NCBI GenBank assembly: GCA_025769875.1 | Contig: JAGFNK010000074.1 | Coordinates: 90,382 to 154,381, forward strand | Origin: Russula earlei | Taxonomy: Eukaryota > Basidiomycota > Agaricomycetes > Russulales > Russulaceae | Direction of reading: 5' to 3' | DNA length: 64,000 bases | Part shown: one piece after another, positions 33,889 to 45,577 of the stretch | How the letters are laid out: each line of letters starts with the position of its first letter | Numbering within the stretch: position 1 is the stretch's first letter | Translations under genes and position numbers: made by a program | Notes under the pieces: generated by a model | What the model saw: the letters and a program-made list of their open reading frames with translations, nothing else | What the model was told of the DNA's origin: nothing | Databases searched by the model: none

Positions 33889-36800
33889 ATGGCTCTGAGG
33901 GCGATCAGACGTAGTACGGGCAACAATGCCCTTGACTGGATGGTCACGTCTGCCCAGATAGCCTCCAACGTTTCGTGCATGTTACAATTCCCACCCACGA
34001 TGGCGGCGACGACTGTTCTCCTCTCGATACTCCAGATCATCTCCGTGAGCAACTAACTGTCTGGCTTGTCCCGGATTCGCTTCCCATCCGCTTACATGCC
34101 AATGCCAGGATATCAAGGCCAACCAACAGGACTGCATCCGTCTCGCCCAGCGGGCTGCGCGCCTCCTCGTGGCCGTCGGACAGCGCATGGAGGGAAAGTG
34201 GGAAGAGGCGCCGCAGTCGCTGTTGGAGAACATACGCGAGTTCGAGGCGTGAGTGTCGCCCGCTCCTCTCGGCCCCGACAACGGGTGGTTCCATCTCCTG
34301 CCTCACCTTTGTTTTCCCTTTGACTTTCACAGAATGCTGCTGTCGATCCGCGACTTTATGCTCAAGGCGGCGCAAGCCAAGTGGATCAGCCGATTTGTGG
34401 CCAAGGCGAGCATACAGGACGAGCTGATGCAGTATGACCAACAACTCAGGGATGCGGCCATGGCCTTCCAGGTGCGTCGCCCGGGTTCCTTCCATGAGGA
34501 GCGTGAAAACTGAGTGTGGGAGAGATCAGGTTTCCTCGTTGATAGAGATACATTATGCTATGGGCATCATGAGCGGCTGTTCCTCGAAAGAGGCCCCGAG
34601 AATCACCGACGAAGATGTCGTCACAAGTCCGACGGAGGCTTCGGAAGTGCTATCATCCTTGAATGTATCCAAATCGGAGTTCTCGGCCTCAAGTTTCGAG
34701 GTCGTGAAACAATCCCGCGGCTCCATTGGGTCTTCCTTTGCCCTCATCGACGCAGACACAGAGGCTCTTGAACCTGAGTCAGAGTCGTCGCCGCCGGCGA
34801 CCCCTGTGCCTACAGAGGAAGAGGAATTCCTCGCCAACATCAACGGAGACACTGATGAGTTTGGAGTGCGACCATGGTGTCCATATAACGAGTTGCCCTC
34901 TAGTTCACGCGACCCTAGTTCCGCAGATATCACCAATCCGACGTCATCGTACGAAAGGCAAATCGTAAAGCCGTTGGCTGGTTTTCAGGAACGTCCGAGG
35001 CCCAGGCTGGGGGTCAGAAAATGACCATCAAGAGGTACGACGGGATGAAAGACCATGCTTTGAAGGTGTGCTGAGTCAAGTACATATGTTTTTCGCCATG
35101 CTGATTGATTGAAAACCAGCAATGGGTGAGGGACATCAAGATGTTGAGAAATCTCCAGTTCGTCTTCGCCAGGTTGTCCGTTCGCATCAGTTGCTGATGC
35201 ATCGCACGGCAGTCACGAAAATCTGCCCCAAATCCTTGGCTATTCCGACGGCATGGCCCAAACACCTTTCATTCTGTTGGCGAGTGGTACGTACCAGAGA
35301 TATCTGCTTTCCGCATCAGTTAATTTGTCGATCGTGAGGCAGTGCAGTGTCGTGATCTTGCTTCGAACATGCGGTCAGCGCTCACCACCCGTAGTCTCGC
35401 AGACTGCGCCTGCCTTATATTGAAGACGGTGAGCCATGACTATTCAATCCACACGGTTACCCTGAGTGTTGAGAGCTGGCTTAGTATAGGGGCATTGCTG
35501 TTAGTCTACTTGAGTTTTTGTCGGCTTTGCTACGCCTTGACACGTCGTCAGTCAGCCATTGCGCACGCTCAACAGCAGTTGGCTCTATCTGAGAGTGATG
35601 CTCAAGACTTCATTGACGTAAGACATCCCGATGGCTTACGCGTATCGGTTGCTTACTTTTTACCAGCACGCGACTTACAGTCTCGACAGCGACAACAACA
35701 TCATCGTCGGGTTGCCACAGCCACGAGACGGATGGGTGACGGCACGCAACTATGGCCTTGAAGAATCACTTGGAGACCGTGCGCTTCAGGTGTGACCGAC
35801 GTCCTCTCGCTATGATTGAGTTCCCAGAAAGGTTTTCGTAGTACCTGCAAGAGCTTATGAATGCAGAAGAAGCTGCTCTACAAGCTGGATCTTGTCAGTC
35901 ATCGAAGACTCTCAATGTCCGTATCGTGCGGCGGGGTCTCAAGCACTATAAGCTGATGAATTGCTCAGAAATATAAGCAACTCAAGGGCCTTTTGCACTC
36001 TCTGCTGCCGCGGCGTCGAGAAGGCCCTAGTCTCTCACCTGAACTCGAAGACCTCCTCGATGACGTGGATGTAGACAACCCTCCTACACTTCACTCTCTG
36101 CGGGCCTTCTGCATCGAACAATCGCGGCACGACCAGACATGGCACTCGCGCGCTCCAGCCAACGCCCTTGCTGCGGGTGATTATGGGTATATTCCGGGGG
36201 AATTGACAGACTTTGCGAACTTCGTACGGCTAGGAAACATCCAGAGCGACGAAGACTGCAAGGAGAAGATGGATGTCGTTGGCAGGACGCACGGCCTGAT
36301 GCTCGTGCGGCCTAGCGGCAACAGCGGCTTCCCGCAACGCCAACCTGCAACGCCATTCCTCATCCCCGATGAGATGGAGAGCTGGCCCGTCGCGCTGCCA
36401 CCGCGTGGGAATGCAACAGTCTTCGTACATCATGAGATGGAGTTGGCCTCCGTCAACGATACCTGGAAGTTCCTTGTCGCGCGTGGCGCGTCATTCGCCT
36501 CGACGCATGGCATCAAGCCACAGGACCTCATTATTGGTACGTCCGAAAAACCTTTACCTTCCGGCCTCAGAACGCGACGCAGTCATAATTGTTGACCATC
36601 TTTCGAACTAGTTACACGGTCCCTGCGCATCGACGACTACCAGGTCGAGGATTGGCGCCCCTCGCTGTTGCCCCCGCCGGGTATTGGTCGTGCGAACGGT
36701 CTTACCCATACGCCGTTCGGTGCTCCCTCGTTCCCGCACCGTGGCGGTTTCGGTGCTGGGCCTGCGTTTCCGCACCATGGGTTTGGAGCCCACGATCCTG

Positions 36801-37049
36801 CTGTCCCGTCCATCGTATACCTCATCACATCCACCCGGCCGGACTTTGCGGCCTACATTACGGATGACCCTATGGGCCGCCCGCGTCCACGCCCGACAAG
36901 GTCCACCTCGTGGTGTTTCAGCTGCCGCTCCGGATCGTAAGTCCTCGTAGTCCGCTTCAGTATCAGTAGTGATAGCTTATTTGAATCGTCGCAGTCCGGT
37001 AGGCTTCGTTGACTATATCCAACTGGATGCGGAGGACGTCGAGTCATGA
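33889..37049 (+). CDS. MLKL-like protein: N-terminal helical bundle plus pseudokinase-like region
   Basis: Fourteen exons fit in phase: 33889-34044, 34109-34248, 34333-34471, 34548-34964, 35006-35065, 35120-35157, 35213-35286, 35343-35428, 35474-35617, 35667-35789, 35842-35916, 35969-36536, 36612-36936 and 36995-37049 (799 residues). Residues about 10-150 are helical, with NQQDCIRLAQRAARLL and LENIREFE, like the MLKL/HeLo-like N-terminal bundle that disrupts membranes in programmed cell death. A Ser/Glu-rich linker (about 155-280) follows, then a kinase N-lobe-like stretch: MTIKRY with Lys293, WVRDIKMLRNL with Asp309 where kinases have Glu, HHENLPQILGYS, and TPFILLAS. No HRD or DFG motif follows, so it would be a pseudokinase. 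The C-terminal part is unassigned. The 41-nt intron at 34,965-35,005 is the weakest join; without it the gene would split into two. Confidence 0.6.
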
Positions 37050-37428
37050 TGTCGCTGATATCCCGCGATGTTCGGTCTACGATCGGGTTTTGATCTTGGC
37101 GTCGGCCGAGGCGTCACACTGAGCGCGAGCCAAGAGTATTCTAGCGCTCCTGCGCGCGGGCGGACTGGGTGGTATTGAGGATGAACCGTACTTGTAAGCT
37201 ACCTTTCTTATCTTTGGACTACCTTGGTCGTGTCGGAGAGTAAGCCCAAGACATTGGAATTCCAACAAGTGCAGTGTGCATAGCGTACGCAACGCACGCA
37301 ATCATTCATTTGATAAAATATATGTTTCATACGTAAAGTAGTTCAGTGACCTCCAAAGCGAAGACGTGATCTCGCCACGCCACGTCTTGCTGGTCTGTCC
37401 TCGACCACGACCTCAACTACGACTTATC

Positions 37429-38335
37429 ATGTCTCTTAATGCCCTTCTCGATGCATCCCGACCGTCCCTCTTCCTGGCATTGGGGTCCATAGCGTTCAAT
37501 CCTACAGCTTGGAACGTCGTCGCGAGAAACGGTAAGCCGCGTCCGTTTGCGCCCTCACATCCCACGCCCGCGCTAATGCTTGAACTTGATGATTGCCCGA
37601 CGACATGTAAGAATACCGCAACAGGACGATCACCCGCCTTTTCGGCGGAAACCGTCGTCTGGGTTGTTATTTCCTCGCCGTGTGCATTTTCAGCGCGGGC
37701 TTGCTGCGGGACACCCTGTGAGCTGCCGCGTTCTTTTCCTTTTAACCCATCCTTTCCCGTTTCCCTTTCTGCCCCCCTCTATAAGTTCCGGGACGATGTA
37801 TATTCACGAGGGCGACCCACAGATTCAAGAACGCAATACTGGAACAGCCGCGCGTGCGCCTCCTCCCGGCCCCGCTCGATTCGCTCGTGCCCATTGCGCT
37901 CTTCGGCTTTGGGCAGACCCTCGTTGTGACCTCAACATGGGCGCTCGGCGTCACGGGCACGTTCCTGGGCGACTACTTCGGTATCCTTATGGATCATCGC
38001 GTCGAGGGCTTTCCGTTCAACGTACTCCGTGACCCGATGTACGTCGGCAGCACGATGTGCTTTGCTGGGGCATCGTTGTGGTGCGTGCGGCACTGAGTGC
38101 AATCATACGGTGTGAGTTTAACGTTGTTTCTGAAGGTACGAACGCCCCGTTGGTCTGTTGATCACTTTGTACGTTTACATTGTGTACACGATCGCTCTAA
38201 AGTTCGAGGGGTACGCCTCTTCCTACTTTTTCTTAATCGTCGCGGGCATTGCTGACGCTGCCAAGGCCATTCACTGACATGATTTACTCCGCGCGGTCGA
38301 CGCCAGCCAAAGAGGCGATCAAGAAAGAGCTTTGA
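37429..38335 (+). CDS. OPI3: Phospholipid N-methyltransferase (OPI3 type)
   Basis: Exons 37429-37531, 37612-37717, 37796... is not used; the phase-consistent set is 37429-37531, 37612-37717, a 12-nt microexon 37786-37797, then 37823-38080, 38136-38210 and 38266-38335, giving 207 residues, the usual size for Opi3. Hydrophobic segments alternate with the signature FNVLRDPMYVGSTM and a C-terminal FEGPFTDMIYSAR. The enzyme uses S-adenosylmethionine to methylate phosphatidyl-monomethylethanolamine and -dimethylethanolamine to phosphatidylcholine in the ER membrane. Skipping the final intron would give a shorter tail without the conserved GPFT, so I prefer the spliced form. It lies between the MLKL-like gene and the NACHT gene, all on the plus strand. 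Confidence 0.87.
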
Positions 38336-39083
38336 AGCTGATGTTCCTCTAACCTCTGTCGACAGGCCAATAGATAACCTATACGTGCATCTTTCTCGAT
38401 CGAGACTGCCTGCTGCTCTGCTAAACATACTAGAAACTTCTTAGACCTTTGGGCTTTGAACCGGCTTGACCCTTTATATGGCATCATTAGTCCATAGAGG
38501 ATTTGTAGCTCCCAATAATACCGTACCCCACTGTTTTGCAGTCCATAGTAGCCTGCAACCTTGACGATACCAAGAACGTCTCGCCCAATGTTTTCTTCTT
38601 TCTTTTTTTTTGGTTTGATCGGAGACTCGTCTGGCTACACAACCAGATTTTGTCTGTTCTTATTTTTGCAACCCAGGAGCTCATACGTAACAGTTCCACG
38701 TGAGGATGGCTTAAATGTGAGCGGAAAGATGATGATTGTTCTAAAGGATCTTATTCAAGGATCCGAGACGCAGTACTCAGCGCTCAGCAGTCACGGTCTC
38801 TAGCAGTCTCACAGCTAGCACAAGCTCACCATGTCCGTTCTGTGCTATGCACAGAAATTGTCATCTGCGCCCAACGCTCGAAACAGACATCCTTCGACCT
38901 TTGTGCCCTGATTTGAAACCTATTTCTCATCCGAAAGGCGCCAGGAACGCTTGTGGATTGACACCTGTGGTCTCGGCCAACGTGCAAATGTCATATGGGG
39001 GATTTCGTGCATCGCCCTTCTGTAATCGGAATCCTAGGACTCCCGTCCTCTTTCCCTGGATCGCCCCTTACCGTCTCTAAACG
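38336..39083. other. Intergenic
   Basis: Between OPI3 and the NACHT receptor. It holds a T-rich stretch (38,592-38,615) but no supported gene. The receptor promoter should be here. Confidence 0.45.
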
Positions 39084-42000
39084 ATGTCAAAAACTCCTCT
39101 TGGGGCTGCCTCACACTTGAATTATCAAACTATCTTCAACGACGCTCTAGAATCCTATAAAGAAAAAACTGGCAAGGACCTTACTTTGGATCCACTATTT
39201 CGCAAGCTTAAAGCCTGTCATTCTCCGGGTGACATTATCGCCATACTTCGAGAGCAAGGCCCGGGACCCTCTCAACCTCGAGGCAGCGGTAACAAATGGA
39301 CGAATTGGTTGAATCCGACTGTAAATGTGCTCAGCGCATTTTCTGCAACCGTTGCTGGGGGTGTTGGCATGGTATGTTTCGGGCGATTCGAAACTAGCCG
39401 TCCAGAATCTAAGGTCTGATATTTTGTTCTAAAGGTATACCCGCCAGCGTGGTTGGTATTTACAGGCATAGGAGTCCTCCTCTCCGTAAGTGACACGACT
39501 TCTTTTCCTTGGGCGATTGTGACGTCCTCATTTTTCAGGCCGCTACGGTGGCTTTCGCCAGTCAAGATGCACTCGCAGACCTCTTCGGACGCATCGAAAC
39601 TGTGTTCAGACGGCTCGAGATCTATCTCGAGATCCCACTGGGCGCAGGCATGAAGGACGTCATGGTGAAGATCATGACTGAAGTTAATTGGCATCCTTGC
39701 CATCGCGACTAGAGAAATGAAACAGAGTAGCGCAAGTGAGTTGATACCAAGTGATAGGACATCCCTCCGGGCTTACCGCTCTTCAGAAACGTTTGTGAAG
39801 AAGCTGGTGGGAAGGACTGATATCGATGATGCGCTAAAGAGACTTGAAAAATTGGCGCTGGAAGAAGCTGGGACGGCAGCTGCAGAATCCCTGAGGGTCA
39901 TACATGGCGTCGGCAATCAAGTGATGGGCGTCGATGACAAGGTGCATGGCATGCGGGCCACTCTGAAAGTCGTCGATGACAGAGTAAGGCGCGTCGAAGG
40001 CATGTTACAGGGTCTCGAGGGCATGCTACAAGATGTCGATGAAAGAGTAAGGGATATCGGTGTCGTAAACGGTGCGCAAACCCAGTCCAACAGGTTATCT
40101 CCGTCTTTCTCAATCAGTATCAGATGTTGGGATAACAAGACAACAAAAGACAGACGACTTTGATGCCGTCGCCGTGTCTGGCCCGAAGACTTTGCCTGGG
40201 TTCAAAAGCAACGTAGTGGTCGACAAGGCCAAGAAGCGGGGGGTGCACCACACACTAAGAAAAGCCCCGGGCAGGACAAGGGGTGTCTACGCAATACAAA
40301 GCGCCATTATCAATGTCAGAGAACGCGTCATTGGTGGTAAGTAAATCATTCGTACTTAACCATCCACGCTATTCTGAGGGTTCTTTAGGTGTTGGGAGAA
40401 TCAGTGGATCCACAGCAGGCGTGTTTGACTTTGGCCATCAGAACTGTACGCGATCGCATTACCATGCCGTCACGTTGACCGGAGAGGCTCATGACTAATT
40501 GATGCACTCTCACAGGGGACCAAGTAAGGCAAGACATTATAGAATGGCTCTCTCCGCCAGATCCGTCCATAAATTACAACGTTGCGCGCCATGCTCATCA
40601 CGAGGGCACCACAATGTGGTTCACTCAAGGCTGCACCTTCATGGATTGGAAAGAATCTGGCTCCTTGTTATGGATCTTCGGAAAACGTATGTTTCTCAAT
40701 TTTCTGGGTTTTAAATCTCAACAATTCCATAGCGGGCTCTGGCAAAAGCATTCTTACGTATGTCACCCAGTATGATCCGCCTTGTCAGGAGTGCTTATAT
40801 TATCGACCATCGCTAGCTCTGTGATCATTCAGGATATCGAACGCATCGCCAGCAACGGGTCGGCCCACATGGCATATTTCTTCTTCGATTTCAAGGACAC
40901 GGGAAAGCAAGATGCTCGAGCTTTCCTCACATCTGTCCTCGTCCAGCTCAGCAGTCAAACTGATTCGTTCCGCCACATCCTTCTAGAGTTTTACTTGGCT
41001 CATTTATGTGGCTTGCAGCTGCCCAGTGACAGATCACTAACACATGTGTCTCGACATCATGCTCAAAATTCCAAGACAAGAGCCGGTCTACATCATTCGT
41101 GGATGGCCTCGATGAGTGTCCTTACGCTTCTGTAGGCCCATCACCGCGTGAAAAGGTCCTGGAGCTAGTGAAGGATCTGGTGGGACTCCACCTCCCAAAT
41201 CTACGTCTCGCCATCGCCAGTCGTCCCGAGGTCGACATCCGAGAAGTTCTTGGATCTTTGACATCTCAGTGCCTATCCCTTCACGATGAAGAAGGGCAAA
41301 AGGATGATATTGCTCACTATGTCAGCTCCGTTGTATATTCTGACCAAAGAATGACGAAATGGCCGGAGGAGGATAAGAAGTTGGCCATCAAGGCGCTCTC
41401 TGACAAATCTGATGGAATGTATGAAGGTCGTTCCCTGCTCTTCTTCCTTTCTCATGCTTTCAAATAGATTTCTATGGGCCGTCTGCCAAATCGAAACCCT
41501 ACGCCGCAGTCTTGCGCCGAGCGTGCAATGTCTTCTCCAGGAGTTGCCCGAGACGTTGGACGATACCTATGAGCAGGTACTACGGGAAATCCCCGAGGCG
41601 AATAGATTAGATGCCCTTCGACTCCTACAATGCTTGACGGTGGCTGTTCGCCCGCTTTGCGTTCAGGACCTAGCGGAAATCCTTGCGGGTGATTTCAGTG
41701 CTGTCGGTGAGATCCCCAAGCTGAACGAGGATCGGGGCTGTGGGGATCACGAACAGGCCGTGATGAATACATGCTCCAGTTTGGTTGCCGTCATCAAATC
41801 CCACAATTCCCGGGTGGTCCAATTATCTCATTTCTCGGTCAAAGAGTTTTTGACCTCGGATCGCCTCGCCAGAGCAAGGGCGGACACTTTGCGTCACTAT
41901 CATATCCACCTCGAGCCCGCTCATACTATCATGGCCCAAGCCTGTATTGGCGCGTTACTTTGCCTAGAACGTGTCGTTGACAGTGAAGGGATGCAGAGGT

Positions 42001-44955
42001 CTTCTCTCGCTGATTATGCCGCCAAACACGTTGCCGTTCACGCGGAGTATGAGAATGTTATGGCGTACATATCGGATGGGATCGACTCTTTGCTTGACGT
42101 TGACAAGCCGCATTTTTGCGCATGGATATCACACCTAAAACTTTCTTGGAGGGCGGCGAAGGACCTTGGGGACTTCGAAGCATCCGCCTTGTACTATGTA
42201 TCGGAGCTCGGATTTCCGCCCTTGTACAGAGGGTCCTTTTGAAGCGCCCACAGGAATTAGTCGCTAGGGTTGGTGCCTTTGGGACTCCGCTGCACGCTGC
42301 GTTACGTCGGAGGCATGTCAAAGTCTATCAGCTGCTACTCCCGCACTGCGTCGGCCAGGATTTTCGGGACTTCGATGGGCGAACTCCACTGCATGTTGCG
42401 GCATCCAATGATCTCCTCGACGTTGCTCGGATGTTAATCGAGCAGGATGTGGATACGAATGCCCGGGACAACAATGGCCAGACACCGCTTCATCTAGCTG
42501 CTGATACATACCCACCGTTCAGTGGCCAGAAGTTGGACATTATGCAGCTTCTACTGGATCATGGGGCGGACGGCAGCGCACGGGACAAGAACGACTTTAC
42601 TACGTTGCACATGGCAGCACACTATGGCCAGCTTGCCTGCCGTTCGGTTGCTGCTCGAGCATGGCGCAATTGCTAGCGTGCAGAGTAAGTTCGGCAGGAC
42701 ACCACTTCATCATGCAACGTCGTGCGGACATCCAGACATCATACGACTTCTACTGGAGCACGGTGCGAACATAGAAACAATGGACGACGACCACGAAACA
42801 CCGCTGCATATAGCAGCCAGAAAGGGACAAATTACGGCGGCTCAAATGCTCCTCGAGCATGGCGCGAATATCAGCGCGCAGAGCAAGTACAGAAGGACGC
42901 CACTACACAAGGCATCGTCACGTGGACACACCGACATGATTCAGCTCTTATTGAAGCGCGGTGCGAATGTGGAACCACAAGACGACGATCAGGAGACTCC
43001 ACTTCATCTAGCGGCAAAGGAGGGAGAACTCGCTGCCGTACAGCTACTGTTTGGGCACGGTGCGAGTATTCATGCACAGTGTAAGCTCTCCTGGACGCCA
43101 CTACACCACGCATCGTCTCGTGGAGATCCCGACGTCATACGGTTCTTAGTGGAGCGCGGTGCAGACGTTGAAGCGCAGACCAGTGCCCATAATACTCCTC
43201 TACATATAGCAGTACAGGAAGGGATGCTCGCGGCTGCACAGGTCCTGCTTCAGCTCGGTGCCAATATTCATGTACGGGGTAAAGGTTCCAGGTCACCACT
43301 ACATCTTGCAACCTACCATGGAAACCCCGACCTCATACGACTCTTTCTGGCGCATGATGCAGACGTGGAGGACCAGGATAACCAGGGGGACACTTCACTG
43401 CATCTGGCAACACAGAAGGGGAAGTTCGCGGCTGCACAGTTATTGATCGAACACGGAGCGAACATTCACGCGCGGGATAAGGATTCCAGATCACCACTAC
43501 ATCATGCAACCTCCCAAGGATGTCCTGACATCATACGACTTTTACTAACACGTGATGCAGACGTGGAGGCACGAACAAACAACGGCAGCACTCCGCTAGT
43601 GCTAGCAGCACAGGGGGGGGAGGTCGCGGCCGCACAAGTACTGCTCGAACATGGCGCTGATATTCATGCGCGCTGTGGCTCCTCCCGGACTCCATTACAT
43701 CATGCGTCGTCGTGTGGACATCATGACATGATCGGGCTCTTACTGGAACGCGGGGCGGCCGTAGGGGCATGGGATAACCAGCAGAACACTCCACTGCATT
43801 TGGCAGCCCAGGAGGGGAAGTTCGCGGCTGCACAGTTACTGGTCGCGCACGGCGCGGATGTTCATGCGCGGGATAAGGATTTCAGATCCCCATTTCATCA
43901 TGCGACCTTTCAAGGATATCCTGACATCATACGACTCTTACTGGCACATGGCGCGGACGTGGGGGCCAAAGCTAGCAACGGCAGCACTCCGCTAATGCTA
44001 GCAGCACAGGAGGGGAAGTTCGCGGCTGCCCAACTACTGCTCGAGCATGATGCCAGCATTCATGCGCGGTGTGGGTTGTTCAGGACTCCATTACATCACG
44101 CTTCGTCTCATGGACATCGTGACATCATTCAGCTCTTATTTGAGCGCGGCGCCGAGGTGGATGCTCGGGATAACCAGCAGGACACTCCACTGCATTTAGC
44201 AGCACAGGAGGGGAGGTTCGCGGCTGCACAATTACTAGTCGAGCATGGTGCGAGTGTTCATGCGCGGTGTAAGGGTTCTTGGACGCCGTTACATCACGCA
44301 TCGTCAACTGGATGTCCCGACATAACAAGGCTCCTCTTGGAGAGCGGTGCGAACATGGAAGCGCGGACGAAAAACTACCGCACCCCGTTACATATAGCCA
44401 CGCAGGGGGGGCAAGTCGTGACCGTACAGCTGCTGCTCGAGCATGGCGCGAATCTCCACGCGCAGGATAATAGGTCTTGGACGCCACTCCATCACGCATC
44501 GTCTCGAGGATATAAAGACGTCATGCGGGCCTTACTGGTATGCGGCGCGGATGTGGGAGCACAGACCGACAGCCACAAAACCCCGCTACACCTAGCAGCA
44601 CAGGAAGGGAAGCTTGCGGCTGTACAGCTGTTGCTTGAGCAGTGGCGCGAATCTTCGTGCACGGTGCAAGCGTTCCTGGACACCCCTCCATCAAGCATCG
44701 TCGTGCGGACACCCCGACGTCGTGCGCCTCTTACTAGAGCGTGGTGCAAACATAGAAAAACGGGACAACGCACGCGACACTCCATTGCATATAGCAGCCG
44801 CTAAGGGTAATACGGACGTTGTAAGACTCCTGCTCGAACGTGGCGCCAATGGCCACGCACGGAACCAGAAGCGCGCGACTCCGCTCCAGCTTGCTCTGGA
44901 AACGGGGAACCGGGCGATCATACGACTATTCTCTGAGTACAAACTAGGTGAATAA
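39084..44955 (+). pseudogene. STAND/NLR-type receptor: Goodbye-NACHT-ankyrin, with single-base indels
   Basis: An N-terminal fungal STAND Goodbye domain (exons 39084-39371, 39435-39485, 39539-39735, 39787 onward: YKEKTGKDLTLDPLF, NPTVNVLSAFSATV, SQDALADLFGRIE) leads into a coiled-coil-like repeat (VDDKVHGM, VDDRVRRVEGML). A NACHT NTPase follows: GKPGSGKS split by the intron 40,687-40,732, then VDGLDECP at 41,099-41,122 and ASRPEVDIRE. The C-terminus has 27 ankyrin repeats (42,280-44,955). Such receptors sense non-self or altered self and trigger heterokaryon-type cell death or defence. The frame needs single-base corrections near 39,685, 41,046, 41,098, 42,210, 42,636 and 44,642, yet I found no in-frame stop by substitution. 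It is either newly dead or the bases are assembly errors. Exons between 40,092 and 40,515 are unresolved. Confidence 0.8.
42280..44955 (+). repeat. Ankyrin array of 27 repeats in a two-type alternation
   Basis: Units of 33 residues (99 bp). From about the fifth repeat on, two types alternate: one with TPLHHASS.GHPDIIRLLLE and one with TPLHLAAQEGKFAAAQLLLE, giving a 66-residue (198 bp) higher-order unit. Several repeats are almost identical, which points to recent expansion or gene conversion within the array. The last three repeats leave the pattern and cap the array. Confidence 0.9.
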
Positions 44956-45577
44956 AACCGCAGGCCATCATTTGAGGAAGAGGATCTGACGCCTTCTGAT
45001 CCGGTAGGTACCTCGCGACCATCAGGACGAAAACGCTAGTGCTCCATTAGATGGTCTGAAGTGCATCCACAGAGCCAATGAATGAAAACTCATAGATCTT
45101 TGCAACCACGTTCTTGACCGGGGCGAGAACGGGCAAGTAGCGTGCCCTCCTGGGCTGCGAGTACTCTGATCTTTATCAGGGCATCACGATGATGCCCTGA
45201 TATTGCGCTTCTCATTGAAGCTCTTATTACTACATTTCTAGTCAAGTTTCACCTTTACACTCTCCATCAAAAAATAGCTTTGCATGCGATTGTGTATCTT
45301 GTAATAGAGGCACTGGGGCCGGAACATGGGCGATCTGACTCGCAGATGAGATGGAGCTGAATTGAATCTCTTTGTTGTATTCGACCGCCTGCTTCAAGAC
45401 ATGGTGTCATCCTCTATGTGATAGTGATGTAATAGCAACCTAACCTATGCAGAGGTACGACCCGTAACAGTCATGCTCACCCCTCATAATTGTCAAGTCA
45501 AGAACGTTACGGTCATGTCTCACGTTGCCATAACAGAAGAACTTGCCGTGCTTTGCGAGTGATTCCTCCATGTGGCA
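44956..45577. other. Intergenic between convergent genes
   Basis: The 3' regions of the receptor (plus) and the COQ8-like gene (minus) meet here. No gene is supported. Confidence 0.5.

Noticed and set aside
35369..37049. A separate 449-residue gene starting at ATG 35,369
   Set aside because: Upstream exons at 35,006-35,286 continue in phase into it and supply kinase-like motifs, so a single gene from 33,889 explains more. The two-gene option remains possible if the 41-nt intron is not real.
42522..44804. Long antisense frames opposite the ankyrin array
   Set aside because: They repeat with the 99-bp period of the sense repeats and are a by-product of codon bias in the array.
42280..44955. 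CRISPR-like or minisatellite array
   Set aside because: The periodicity is 99/198 bp, fully coding, with the ankyrin consensus in each unit; there are no spacers.
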